Source of the DNA: CAWUEX02 sp963921305
Lineage (GTDB): Bacteria; Pseudomonadota; Alphaproteobacteria; Rhodospirillales; Rhodospirillaceae
Length of the DNA: 64,000 nucleotides
Assembly (NCBI GenBank): GCA_963921305.4
Contig: CAWUEX030000002.1
Location: 2,914,001-2,978,000 of the forward strand
Reading direction: 5' to 3'
The position numbers and the translations under genes are program-made. This document shows positions 23,285 to 32,210 of the stretch, in pieces; positions within the stretch are counted from its first letter, which is position 1, and each line of letters begins with the position of its first letter. The notes under the pieces were generated by a model, which did no database searches, had not been told where the DNA came from, and saw nothing but the letters and a program-made list of their open reading frames with translations.

Positions 23285-24924
23285 TGTCACACCCGTTGGC
23301 GGTCAACCCAAATAACGGCGCTACTGTTCTAGACGCAAGCGGATTGCCGATGCGTCACAGTATGGCACGCGACGCTTCGCATGTGGCTGGCCAGACATTC
23401 CGGCAGGAAATGATTTCATGGACACCAAGGCTTGGGTCACATGACTCGCACTGGCTACCAGATCGCGACTTGGCCACTGCCCGTGTGCGCGATCTCATCC
23501 GTAACAATGGTTGGTCATCGGGCCTTGTGACTCGCCACATAGACCAGATAATTGGTTCGCAGTTTCATTGGTCGCCACGTCCTGATTATCACGCACTCGG
23601 CCTGTCTTTCGAATGGGCCTTGGAATGGGCCCAGATTGTTGCGGCGAAGTGGCGGGAGTTTACGCTTGACCCACGGAAGTACATTGACTCTACCGGCCGT
23701 TTCACGTGGCCGCTTTTGGCTGGTGCCGCATTTCGGCACCGCTTAGTTGATGGTGAAGCGCTTACGCTTCTAAATTTTAAGAGACGCAGCGATACACCTT
23801 GGCGGACGGCGCTTCGTGTCATCCATCCAGATCGTTTGTCTAATCCAGATGGCCGGGCGAATGGATCAAGCCTTCGTGGTGGGATTGAATTGAGCGCTGA
23901 TGGTGAACCTATCCGCTATCACATTCGTACCCGTCATCCGGGCGATGGGTTGTTGGCGGGTGCTGATGATCTAATGACGTGGAACGCAATACCGGCGCGG
24001 CATTCGTGGGGGCGTCCGCGGATGATTCACTTCTTTGAACCGGAAGACATTGAACAACATCGCGGTAAAAGTCTTCTAACGCCGGTGGTCGAGAAACTAA
24101 AGATGCTTGATCATTATGATCGAGTTGAGTTGCAAGCCGCGGTCGTTAACGCAGTGTTTGCAGCGTACATCGAAAGTCCATTTGATCACGACCTTGTTAA
24201 CGGTGCTTTAGAAGCAGACACCAAAGAGGTCGAAGGCTATCAGAAACAACGTAAAGAGTTTCACGGTGATCGTGGCATCTCTATGGAAGGGGCCCGGATA
24301 CCAACTCTCTTTCCTGGCGAAAAGATCGGCACTATTGATCCTGCCCGGCCAAATGTGAATGCAGCTACGTTTGAGCAAAACGCGTTGCGTTTCATCGCCG
24401 CGGCAACAGGTCAATCCTATGAAGAGTTAGCGCAAGACTGGACGAAGACAAATTACTCTTCCGCACGTGCTGGGATGTTGAACACTTGGAAGTTTGGCTT
24501 TGCCCGTCGCGGTCACTTTGGTGAGGGGTGGGGAACGCCTATCGCCTTAGCGTTCTTGGAAGACGGGTTCGACAATGGAGAAATCCCGTTTCCGAAGGGT
24601 GCACCTTCTTTGTTCGAAGCTCCGGCTGCGTGGACCCGTGGACGGTGGATTGGTCCGGGCCGCGGCTATGTTGATCCGACTAAGGAAGCACAAGCTGCGC
24701 TGATGCGTATGGACGCGGGACTGTCGACCCTTCAAGACGAAAACGCAGATCAAGGCGCTGATTGGCGCGAGACTTTAGATCAACAGGCCGCAGAGCAAGC
24801 GTACAGAAGTAAGTTAGGTCTTCCAGCTACAACATGGGCAGTGATTTCTGAGAACAATCCACTAAGCCATGAAGAAGATGCTGATGACCGCGACCATCGC
24901 GAAACACAGGAGCAAAACCGGTGA
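23284..24924 (+). CDS. Portal protein (lambda gpB family)
   Basis: 546 residues from the ATG at 23284 (overlaps the gpW stop as TGATG). Characteristic blocks: ATARVRDLIRNNGWSSGLVT, then LRVIHPDRLSNPDGRANGS and WGRPRMIHFFEPEDIEQHRG, and near 380 the typical FEQNALRFIAAATGQSYEEL. It forms the dodecameric ring through which DNA enters. The C-terminus is acidic and polar. Confidence 0.92.
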   Translation: MSHPLAVNPNNGATVLDASGLPMRHSMARDASHVAGQTFRQEMISWTPRLGSHDSHWLPDRDLATARVRDLIRNNGWSSGLVTRHIDQIIGSQFHWSPRPDYHALGLSFEWALEWAQIVAAKWREFTLDPRKYIDSTGRFTWPLLAGAAFRHRLVDGEALTLLNFKRRSDTPWRTALRVIHPDRLSNPDGRANGSSLRGGIELSADGEPIRYHIRTRHPGDGLLAGADDLMTWNAIPARHSWGRPRMIHFFEPEDIEQHRGKSLLTPVVEKLKMLDHYDRVELQAAVVNAVFAAYIESPFDHDLVNGALEADTKEVEGYQKQRKEFHGDRGISMEGARIPTLFPGEKIGTIDPARPNVNAATFEQNALRFIAAATGQSYEELAQDWTKTNYSSARAGMLNTWKFGFARRGHFGEGWGTPIALAFLEDGFDNGEIPFPKGAPSLFEAPAAWTRGRWIGPGRGYVDPTKEAQAALMRMDAGLSTLQDENADQGADWRETLDQQAAEQAYRSKLGLPATTWAVISENNPLSHEEDADDRDHRETQEQNR

Positions 24925-26393
24925 CGGTATCAACTCTTCCATTTCCACACTTAGCGGCACGGGTCTTCAATACACCCGTTATGATTTCTGAAGAGAAAGC
25001 CCAGATTATTGTTGGTGTTCTATCTCAGAGAATGAATCTTATTGGAGAGTGGCACGGGAGCGCGGGCGCAACTCCGATTCCATTTGAAGCGCCCGTTCCT
25101 GAGGAAGGTACGAACCGTCTACCGTCTGCGACTAACATTTGCCAAGTTCACAATGGCGTGGCGATTATTCCGGTGGTGGGAACTCTCGTGAATAAGAATG
25201 GCCTCGATCCGTATTCCGGGATGACCGGATATGATGGTGTCACGACAAAGTTGCGGGCTTGCTTAGAAGACCCTCAAGTGAATGGCATCCTCTTGGACAT
25301 CGAAAGCCCAGGAGGTGAAACCAGCGGTTTGTTTGATTTGGCAGATGAGGTGTTTGAAGCGAATAAGCGTAAGCCTGTTTGGTCAGTCCTAACTGAATTT
25401 GCTTTTTCAGCAGCGTATGCGCTTGCTTCACAGTGTGATCGCATCCTACTTCCGCGTACCGGTTGGACCGGTTCAATCGGTGTTCTCTACCTACACACTG
25501 ATCTTTCTGCAAAGTATGAAAAAGAAGGCATCAAGGTCACTGCGATCAAGAAGGGTGCTAGAAAAACGGACGGTAGTTCTCTTGGCCCATTGTCTAAGGA
25601 GTTTGAGGCCAAGATAGAAACAGAGATGTCAAAGATGTACGACATGTTTGTTGATCTTGTTGCCCGCGGCCGCGGCGTTGATCCACAAGCGGTTCGCGAT
25701 ACAGAAGCCGAAATCTTTAACGCGGAACAATCAATCGAACTTGGCTTAGCAGACCAAATCATCACACCTGATGATGCGCTAATGATGTTTAGCCAAACCT
25801 TTTCGGGAGGGGTGGTCCCTTCCGTTATTGCGGCATCCGCCGCCCCACATACTGGAAAAGAGGAAACCAATCTTATGGTTCTACCTAACAGTGCGGCGTC
25901 AGATGCCGCTTCATCTGCTGGAACACCTTCAGTTGACCCTGCTGCCGGTACACAAGCTTCGCAGCAACCAGCAGCGCAACCAGCAACACCACCGGCCGCG
26001 CCGAGCGGAGGTCAGGCATCCTTAGTTGGTCCTGCTCCAACTGCGTCAGCCGCGGTCGACGCGGCTGCAATTCAAGCTGAGGCTGGAACACGCATTCAAA
26101 GTATTCTTGGGTGTGATGAAGCCAAGGGTCGTGAGGCCATGGCCAACCACCTTGCTTTTCAGACACAGATGTCTGCTGATGAGGCGAAGGCATTGCTTGC
26201 AGCTTCGCCAAAAGCTTCAACTCTAGACAGTCGCATGGGCAAAGAGGATGAGCCTGTTCTTCCACTAGATGATGGTTCAGGCGTCGACCCTGTATCCGCG
26301 GCAAAGGCAAGTCTGGACTCCAGCGCGATCTACGGTAATCGCGCGGCGAGTGTAGCCGCGTCACATGACGGCTTTAAACCGCCTACGACCTAA
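24921..26393 (+). CDS. S49 head maturation protease with C-terminal scaffold (lambda gpC-like)
   Basis: 490 residues; GTG start overlapping the portal stop. The ClpP/SppA fold shows ILLDIESPGGETSG, nucleophile Ser163 in FAFSAAYALAS and probable general base Lys215 in GARKTDGS; the 52-residue spacing equals that of lambda gpC (166/218). The C-terminal third is Ala/Pro/Gln-rich then helical (AGTRIQSILGCDEAKGREAM), as expected of scaffold. An in-frame ATG at 25875 with GAGG upstream could give a separate 172-residue scaffold, as Nu3 arises within lambda C. Confidence 0.9.
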   Translation: MTVSTLPFPHLAARVFNTPVMISEEKAQIIVGVLSQRMNLIGEWHGSAGATPIPFEAPVPEEGTNRLPSATNICQVHNGVAIIPVVGTLVNKNGLDPYSGMTGYDGVTTKLRACLEDPQVNGILLDIESPGGETSGLFDLADEVFEANKRKPVWSVLTEFAFSAAYALASQCDRILLPRTGWTGSIGVLYLHTDLSAKYEKEGIKVTAIKKGARKTDGSSLGPLSKEFEAKIETEMSKMYDMFVDLVARGRGVDPQAVRDTEAEIFNAEQSIELGLADQIITPDDALMMFSQTFSGGVVPSVIAASAAPHTGKEETNLMVLPNSAASDAASSAGTPSVDPAAGTQASQQPAAQPATPPAAPSGGQASLVGPAPTASAAVDAAAIQAEAGTRIQSILGCDEAKGREAMANHLAFQTQMSADEAKALLAASPKASTLDSRMGKEDEPVLPLDDGSGVDPVSAAKASLDSSAIYGNRAASVAASHDGFKPPTT

Positions 26394-26421
26394 CGCTCCT
26401 TTAAATCCATTCATCTGTTAG

Positions 26422-26452
26422 AAGGCCACTCCTTGCGGGGTGGTCTTTTTCT
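26422..26452 (+). terminator. Terminator after protease-scaffold gene
   Basis: GGCCACTCC (26424-26432), loop TTGC, then GGGGTGGTC (26437-26445), followed by TTTTTC. Partial termination here would set relative amounts of protease and decoration/capsid protein. Confidence 0.65.
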
Positions 26453-26475
26453 TTGACACGAAAGGTCAAAACGCA

Positions 26476-27144
26476 ATGCCAGAGATTACTGAAGGCGTAT
26501 ACAGCGCCGAGTTTCTTATTTCCGAAGGTCCGGGCACACGCTCGCGCGAAATTGGAACTGTTAAGCAGGGTGAAAACCTAAAGTCGGGCCACGTACTAGG
26601 CGCAAGTCAGTTCGGCGCGACGGTGACTGTCACACCAAACGGTCGGAACACTGGTGACGGTACGTTGACGATGGGTGCCGCTGACTTAGGGGCTGCATCT
26701 GTTGTTGGTGTCTATGCGGTAGAGTGCATTGAAGCCGCTGCGAATGGCGGCCGGTTCTCAGTGACCACACCGGATGGTGATGCACTAGAAGAAGCTGTTG
26801 TCGGCACAGCCTATTCGAATGATCATCTTGGGTTCACCATTGCAGATGGTGCAGCAGACTTCGTAGTGGGTGACTCGTTCACGCTTACGGTTGCTGTTGG
26901 TGACGGTAAGTTGGAAGAGTTGGATGTTGCCGTAAACACCGGTGCACAAATCGCCTATGGCATCCTTCTTGACAACGTTGATGCCTCTGCCACCGGAACC
27001 AACGCAGATACGGCTGCGTCATATATTCGCCGCGACGCGGAAGTGAAGGCAGACAAACTCACGTGGCCATCCGGCATCACCGTGGAACAACAGGCACTCG
27101 CAACCACACAGCTTGCAGAGCAAGGGATCATTATTCGGACCTAG
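26476..27144 (+). CDS. Head decoration protein (lambda gpD-like) with inserted domain
   Basis: 222 residues from the ATG at 26476 (AAGG upstream). The ends match gpD-type proteins (SREIGTVKQGENLKSGHVLG at the front; GAQIAYGILLDNVDASAT and EQQALATTQLAEQGIIIRT at the back). Between them, residues ~50-145 form a Gly/Thr/Asp-rich beta domain (GNTGDGTLT-like repeat, NGGRFSVTTPDGDAL, GFTIADGAADFVVGDSF) absent from lambda gpD (110 residues). Decoration trimers stabilise the expanded capsid; the insert would be displayed on the surface. Confidence 0.85.
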   Translation: MPEITEGVYSAEFLISEGPGTRSREIGTVKQGENLKSGHVLGASQFGATVTVTPNGRNTGDGTLTMGAADLGAASVVGVYAVECIEAAANGGRFSVTTPDGDALEEAVVGTAYSNDHLGFTIADGAADFVVGDSFTLTVAVGDGKLEELDVAVNTGAQIAYGILLDNVDASATGTNADTAASYIRRDAEVKADKLTWPSGITVEQQALATTQLAEQGIIIRT

Positions 27145-27216
27145 TGCCGACTGATGCTCAAGATCAACGCTTGCAATCTGCAACGCGTTTCCTCTTAGTA
27201 AAAAGGAACTAAAGCA

Positions 27217-28236
27217 ATGAACGGCGTACTTGACGCTTTCAATACTTCACCATTCACGATGATCGAACTAACGGACGCGATCAACAAGCTTCCGTTTGTC
27301 CCTGGCCGTGTTGGGGCTCTTGGCCTCTTCGACGAGAAGGGAGTTACAACAACCTCTGTCATGTTGGAAGAAAAGGACGGTGTACTGTCTCTTATTCCAA
27401 CGACACCGCGGGGCGCTCCGCCTCGCCAAGTGACGGGTGAAAAACGCAAAGCGCGCTCACTGGTCATTCCACACCTTGAAGAAGAGTCCATTATCTACGC
27501 TGATGAAGTTCAAGGTGTCCGTGAGTTTGGTAGTACCAATCAAACACGCGCGCTTCAGTCAGAAGTCAATGCTCGTAACTTGATTATGTCGCGCAACCTA
27601 GACGCAACCCTAGAGCACCATCGCGTAGGCGCTGTTAAGGGGATTGTGTCGGATGCAGATGGCTCGACCGTTCTCTACAACCTGTTTGACGAATTTGGTG
27701 TCAGCCAAGTTACTGAGATCGACTTTAACTTAGACAATGCATCGCCAGACAACGGCGCTGTACGTAACAACTGCAACGTTGTTCTTCGAACGATAGAAGA
27801 TGAGTTGGGTGCTGCACCCTATACCTATGTTCATGCGCTTGTCGGGTCGACGTTCTTTGACCAACTGGTCGCTCATCCGGAGACGGCAAAAGCCTACGAA
27901 CGTTGGAATGAGGGTGAGTTCTTCCGTCAAAGGACAGCGCGTCGCTCGTTCTGGTATGCCGGAATTCTCTTTGAAGAGTATCGCGGCAAAGTTGGTTCAG
28001 TGAACTTTGTTGCGGATACGAAGGCTCACTTCTTCCCGGTGGGTGTTCCAGGACTGTTTAAGACCTACTTTGGTCCGGCTGACTTCATTGAGACGGTCAA
28101 CACCATTGGATTGCCTCGGTACGTTAAGCCGGCCATTGATACCAAGTATGGGAAATGGGCAAGCCTGTTGAGTCAGTCCAATCCGCTCAACATCTGCACA
28201 CGGCCGCGTGTGCTTCTACAAGGTAGAAACACCTAA
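27217..28236 (+). CDS. Major capsid protein (lambda gpE family)
   Basis: 339 residues, close to lambda gpE (341). Blocks: FTMIELTDAINKLPFVPGRV at the front, TTPRGAPPRQVTGEKRKARS, VIPHLEEESIIYADEVQGVR, and HALVGSTFFDQLVAHPETAK near 205. HK97 fold; forms the icosahedral shell. Preceded by AAAGGA; followed by two hairpins that probably end the head transcript. Confidence 0.95.
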   Translation: MNGVLDAFNTSPFTMIELTDAINKLPFVPGRVGALGLFDEKGVTTTSVMLEEKDGVLSLIPTTPRGAPPRQVTGEKRKARSLVIPHLEEESIIYADEVQGVREFGSTNQTRALQSEVNARNLIMSRNLDATLEHHRVGAVKGIVSDADGSTVLYNLFDEFGVSQVTEIDFNLDNASPDNGAVRNNCNVVLRTIEDELGAAPYTYVHALVGSTFFDQLVAHPETAKAYERWNEGEFFRQRTARRSFWYAGILFEEYRGKVGSVNFVADTKAHFFPVGVPGLFKTYFGPADFIETVNTIGLPRYVKPAIDTKYGKWASLLSQSNPLNICTRPRVLLQGRNT

Positions 28237-28291
28237 CACTTCGTTAGGTGATAATGGAAAGCCCCCGGCCTAGCAGGCTGGGGGCTTATTA
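28230..28291 (+). terminator. Double hairpin terminator after the capsid gene
   Basis: First hairpin CACCTAAC (28230-28237)/GTTAGGTG (28243-28250) includes the capsid stop codon. The second, AAGCCCCC (28259-28266)/GGGGGCTT (28280-28287), is GC-rich and followed by ATTATT. The next gene starts only 10 bases later, so it must rely on read-through. Confidence 0.8.
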
Positions 28292-28296
28292 TTGAT

Positions 28297-28842
28297 ATGG
28301 ATAGTTTTACGGCCTCCGAACAAGAACGGTTTGAGGCTTACTGGGATAATCCCGGTTCACGGAATTCAAGCCTTGGAGAGCGGCGCGTAACAGACGCCTG
28401 CGAAAGCCTGCATCTCGTGTCTGGCGACACTGTAATTGACTATGGTTGCGGTACTGGTCGTGCTGCACTGAAGTTTATGGATCGCGGTATTGATGTCATA
28501 GGCATAGACATCGCGGCAAACTGTTTAGACCCTGCTGTGTCGATCCCACTTGTTAAGGCAAGTCTTTGGGATTTACCTGAGTCCCTGTCTAGCTCGGGTT
28601 ACGCCTTCTGCGCAAATGTCTTGGATGTTGTCCCAGAGGTAAAGGTAGGGGATGTGGTTGCGGCGATTGAGTCACGGACTGATCACGCCGCATTCTTCTC
28701 ACTACCCGTTTCTAGAGACGAAGACGCTGATGCTGTTGCATGGCGATGGTGTTCACTCCTTTCGTCTTGCTGGCCCTATGTAGATCAAGTTCGAGTTGAA
28801 TCATCGGTTGATCTTGTTTGCCGTAGAGGGGTGATCTTATGA
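28297..28842 (+). CDS. Class I SAM-dependent methyltransferase
   Basis: 181 residues with a clear Rossmann SAM site: motif I DTVIDYGCGTGRAALKFMD near residue 45, motif II IDVIGIDIAANCLD near 65, and an acidic loop with SLWDLPESL. No DPPY or PC motif, so DNA methylation is not indicated. Small-molecule, protein or RNA targets are all possible. It lies between capsid and head-tail genes, 10 bases after a terminator and without an obvious ribosome site. Confidence 0.75.
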   Translation: MDSFTASEQERFEAYWDNPGSRNSSLGERRVTDACESLHLVSGDTVIDYGCGTGRAALKFMDRGIDVIGIDIAANCLDPAVSIPLVKASLWDLPESLSSSGYAFCANVLDVVPEVKVGDVVAAIESRTDHAAFFSLPVSRDEDADAVAWRWCSLLSSCWPYVDQVRVESSVDLVCRRGVIL

Positions 28843-29156
28843 CAGACGCCTTTACTCAGGCAGTCACGACGATGTTTGAAGACCCAAACCTTTCGTTTGC
28901 ATCGACATACACGCCAAGTGGCGGCTCTGCGCAGTCAGTCAGGTTGATTAGAACCAACCCCTCTGCGACACCACTCTCTCTAACCGCAGAATCATTTGAT
29001 GATGGTGACCTCTTTAAGTTGCGCCAATCTGAGGTGTCTACGCAGCCTGAAGAAGGTGCGACCATCATAGATAGAGCGGGTAATAGCCGTGTTGTAGAAA
29101 GCGCCAAACCTGACCCGCGCAACCTTGTGTGGTTGCTTGATGTTCGGGGCGTGTAA
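28839..29156 (+). CDS. Probable head-tail joining protein (gpFII-like)
   Basis: 105 residues, ATGA overlap with the methyltransferase. A helical start (MTDAFTQAVTTMFEDPNLSF) precedes a beta-rich body (SVRLIRTNPSATPLSL, NSRVVESAKPDPRNLVWLLD). Size, beta content and position between capsid and tail terminator fit gpFII-type head completion proteins. Family assigned mainly by position. Confidence 0.6.
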   Translation: MTDAFTQAVTTMFEDPNLSFASTYTPSGGSAQSVRLIRTNPSATPLSLTAESFDDGDLFKLRQSEVSTQPEEGATIIDRAGNSRVVESAKPDPRNLVWLLDVRGV

Positions 29157-29632
29157 TGGACACAAGCTTAAGGCTTCGTCTTATAGACGCTTTCGAAGCG
29201 CGCCAGAAAACTGTGACACTACGTGGCGCGTTGGATGGCCAGACCCTTACCGTGTATCGCAATCGTACCGCCGCTATAGACCGTAAAGCACACCCAGCCA
29301 TCAACATTATTACGGGTGGTGTGTTTATTGATACGGAAGCAGAGAACAATGTTATTGAGTTACATACCGTTGGTGTCGAGGTTGATATTCATGTCAGCGC
29401 TGACACTGATGAGGAATTAGACCCAGCATTTGATTCTGTTTATGTCGCGATTGTCGAAATCGCCATGTCTGAAGACGTTGGCGATATCATAGATACGGCA
29501 AGTCACAAGGTCGTTATTGGCGAACTAGGCGAGCCTTCGCTTGGTCGTGGCGAAGGTAAGAAGCCGATGATGGCGGCAACTCAACTCTTCGGCATCGAAG
29601 TATTCACCGACAAAAATCTTGTCACTCAATAG
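29156..29632 (+). CDS. Probable tail terminator (gpU-like)
   Basis: 158 residues, overlapping the previous stop by one base (TAATG). Alpha/beta with LRLRLIDAFEARQKTVTLRG, INIITGGVFIDTEAENNVIE, VGVEVDIHVSADTDEELDPA. Size and position between head-joining and tail tube genes fit the ring protein that ends tail growth. By position more than motif. Confidence 0.55.
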   Translation: MDTSLRLRLIDAFEARQKTVTLRGALDGQTLTVYRNRTAAIDRKAHPAINIITGGVFIDTEAENNVIELHTVGVEVDIHVSADTDEELDPAFDSVYVAIVEIAMSEDVGDIIDTASHKVVIGELGEPSLGRGEGKKPMMAATQLFGIEVFTDKNLVTQ

Positions 29633-29642
29633 GAGTCTAATC

Positions 29643-29921
29643 ATGAACAAAGACAGGAAGGGGCCGCCTCCTGCGGTTCCCGCTCATCGCGCTATGTCTA
29701 CACCGCAGCGGTCATGTGATCCGAAAGTGCTTCGTGAAGGCGATGATGATGTTCAGCCCGCTAATACGACATCACCTGAGGTAGATGCGTCATCCGATTC
29801 ACCCCCTAACCAAAAAGAAGAAGCCGCTTCAGAGCCCACGTCTGAAGGCGATGGTGACTCTAGCGAGAAGAGTTCAGGTAAGGGGTCTTCTTCCAGCCGT
29901 TCGTCAAAGTCTCGTTCTTGA
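29643..29921 (+). CDS. Short disordered protein
   Basis: 92 residues from the ATG at 29643 (GGAGTC upstream). Nearly all Pro, Ser, Glu, Asp and Lys, ending GKGSSSSRSSKSRS; no fold expected. The gene sits immediately before the tail tube gene and has its own ribosome site. Function unknown. Confidence 0.55.
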   Translation: MNKDRKGPPPAVPAHRAMSTPQRSCDPKVLREGDDDVQPANTTSPEVDASSDSPPNQKEEAASEPTSEGDGDSSEKSSGKGSSSSRSSKSRS

Positions 29922-29967
29922 GCTTGGCGGCGCATACCTAACAGCATAAGCAAAAGGAAATCCCACC

Positions 29968-31386
29968 ATGGATCAAGTAATCCGGTCGCAAAACGCGGCG
30001 GTTCTCTTTAAGAAGTCTAGCACCGCTAATCAGTTCGATGACCCGTCCGAAAGTACGGATGGAGTGTTGGTCGAAAACCCATCTATCAATTTCAATCCGC
30101 AAAACACTGATACTGATGAAGTGACCGGCTCGCTTGATGGTCGGGGGCCTATTGTTGGTGGCATCCAGGTTCAAGTGAGTTTTCAGGTGTACTTGAAGGG
30201 TAGCGGTGTTCCCGGCGTCGCTCCTGAATGGGGGCCGTTGATGGAGTGTTGCGGCTGGGGAGAGACGTTAACGAAGACAGATCAGTCAGATACAGATATC
30301 GCGGCTGTCGGCGCAAGTGACCGTCTAACATCAACGAACGTTGATTTCGGCGCTACACTTCCTGTGGGTACTGTTGTTTATGTTTCCGGGTTCGCTACCG
30401 CTGGGAATAATGGAGAGTACCGCGTATCTGCTTCAGCATCGGGCACGCCGAACACTGTTGACCTTGTAAACGTTGATGGAACTGCGGCCGGTATCGAAGA
30501 TGAGGCGGCTGGTGCCACGGTTACTATCAGTCGCGGTATTGCTGGTACAGCAGCCACCGCGGGTTCAACCACTGAGGCAACTTTGCAGGCTCCTTATGCA
30601 GCAACAATTGACCTCTATAATGGAATGCCGATCTTAGTATCCGGAAATCCTGCTACACCAGAGTGGGCATTCTTTAATGACTACACAGCAGCCCGCGTTG
30701 CTACGTTGTCAAACTCGTTCGCTTCAGCGCTCACCACGTCAAGTATCCTTTCTATTCCAGCGAACTGCCGTTATGCGCCGGGTTCCGCAAACATTCCGCA
30801 CGGTTCAATGGAACTGTTTATGGATGGTGTTCTGTATCGGCTCTATGGAATTCAAGGTGATGTGAACTTTAGTTACCCAACTGCGCAAGCGCCGCGGGCG
30901 AACTTCACGCTGTCTTGCCTCTTCCTGAGCAAAACTGATGCGGCAATGCCTACAGTGGCCTACGACGGCACGCGTCCTGGTGTGTTTAGGAATTCACTCT
31001 TTACCATTGACCGTGCGGCCGTTGCATTGACTCAGATGTCGCTCAACACCGGAAACACGGTTTACTTCCCACCCAATCCTAATACGGCGGAAGGGTTTGA
31101 TATTCCGATCATCACAGCCCGTTCAATGTCAGGTCAAATGGACCCGTTCTCAACGCTTGTGGCAACACGAAACATTCTTCAGAACATGAAGGACGGCAGC
31201 GTGCATCCTATCCATCATCGGGTAACGGGTGGTCAGTCTTATCAGGCCGGTCAACGCCTAGGTATGGTTATTCCTGAAGCGCTGTACACGTCCTATCAAC
31301 CGGGCAACCAAAGTAAGTTGGCGAATGAAAGCGTCAACTTCTTCCCGCGCGGCCAAGACTCTGGCGCTTACATCTCGATTTGGTAA
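29968..31386 (+). CDS. Tail tube protein with inserted beta domain
   Basis: 472 residues, well above the usual 200-330. Tube-like parts: VQVSFQVYLKGSGVPGVAPE and WGPLMECCGWGETL at the front; SMELFMDGVLYRLYGIQGDV and FTLSCLFLSKTDAAMPTVAY in the middle. Residues ~110-200 (GASDRLTSTNVDFGATLPVG, GFATAGNNGEYRVSASA) form an inserted Ig-like or fibronectin-like beta domain that would stud the tail surface. Terminator follows. Confidence 0.8.
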   Translation: MDQVIRSQNAAVLFKKSSTANQFDDPSESTDGVLVENPSINFNPQNTDTDEVTGSLDGRGPIVGGIQVQVSFQVYLKGSGVPGVAPEWGPLMECCGWGETLTKTDQSDTDIAAVGASDRLTSTNVDFGATLPVGTVVYVSGFATAGNNGEYRVSASASGTPNTVDLVNVDGTAAGIEDEAAGATVTISRGIAGTAATAGSTTEATLQAPYAATIDLYNGMPILVSGNPATPEWAFFNDYTAARVATLSNSFASALTTSSILSIPANCRYAPGSANIPHGSMELFMDGVLYRLYGIQGDVNFSYPTAQAPRANFTLSCLFLSKTDAAMPTVAYDGTRPGVFRNSLFTIDRAAVALTQMSLNTGNTVYFPPNPNTAEGFDIPIITARSMSGQMDPFSTLVATRNILQNMKDGSVHPIHHRVTGGQSYQAGQRLGMVIPEALYTSYQPGNQSKLANESVNFFPRGQDSGAYISIW

Positions 31387-31428
31387 TCCAACACCTCACT
31401 CACACCTCACCAAGACTGAATGGGTAAT

Positions 31429-31455
31429 CGGGGCAGAAAGCCCCGCTTACTTTTT
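31429..31455 (+). terminator. Terminator after tail tube gene
   Basis: CGGGGC (31429-31434), loop AGAAA, GCCCCG (31440-31445), then CTTACTTTTT. Would favour tube protein over the downstream chaperone. Confidence 0.7.
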
Positions 31456-31481
31456 GCCCCAGTAATAAAAAGGCCCCAGCC

Positions 31482-32210
31482 ATGAAACTTGACCTTATAG
31501 ATACGATTTCAGTTCCCCTCCCGACAGACTCACCTGTGACTTGGAAAGCTAACGATAAGTCCGGCGCTGAGTATCAAGTATACCCTCCCACCTTTCGCAG
31601 TCAGGCCCGGATGACCCAAGAGTGCTTGGGCTGGGAAGCGCAATCGCCTTCCGAAGAAGATATTCATCTGTCTTGTTTAGCCGCTGTTGCGGCTGTGGTG
31701 AAAGAAGATCAGCGCGAACATTGCGCAGCAATTTTGGAGGGGTACCAATCCTTCCTTCAAAATCCGAAGAGCCTTCCTGCGGATGAGGCAGTCGCGTTAG
31801 CCCAGGAAGCTGCAAATATTCGTCAACAGCTTGTGCCCAATTACCAACCTCTTCAGGAATTGATGAGCCGTCAACTCATGGCGAAACAATTCATTCGCTT
31901 CATTATGGTGAAGCATCACCTTGCCGGTTGGAATGATAAGGTTCGCGTGCCGTGGGAAACGTCGCGCGGATTGGTAAAAGAAGAGGCGCTAAATCGCATT
32001 CCTTTTGAGCATATCAACGGCCTCGCTGATTACATCAATTTACTTACTGTTCCGAGTGAGGAACTGGAAAAAAACTCCGGCTCGCAGTCGTCGTCTTCCT
32101 CAAGCCCCAAGAGTTCGACTGCGGGAAAGAAGCACCGGACGGGTCCGCGTGGGAAATCTTCGGCGAAGAGTACAAAGAAAACCCGCGCCTCAAAGTCCGC
32201 AAAGACGTAA
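31482..32210 (+). CDS. Tail assembly chaperone, 0-frame product (gpG-like)
   Basis: 242 residues in the 0 frame. Helical body (RSQARMTQECLGWEAQSPSE, LMSRQLMAKQFIRFIMVKHH) followed, after the slippery site, by a low-complexity Ser/Lys tail (SGSQSSSSSSPKSSTAGKK). In lambda-type tails gpG coats the tape measure protein together with a less abundant frameshifted gpGT. The position between tail tube and tape measure and the frameshift site support this. Confidence 0.8.
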   Translation: MKLDLIDTISVPLPTDSPVTWKANDKSGAEYQVYPPTFRSQARMTQECLGWEAQSPSEEDIHLSCLAAVAAVVKEDQREHCAAILEGYQSFLQNPKSLPADEAVALAQEAANIRQQLVPNYQPLQELMSRQLMAKQFIRFIMVKHHLAGWNDKVRVPWETSRGLVKEEALNRIPFEHINGLADYINLLTVPSEELEKNSGSQSSSSSSPKSSTAGKKHRTGPRGKSSAKSTKKTRASKSAKT

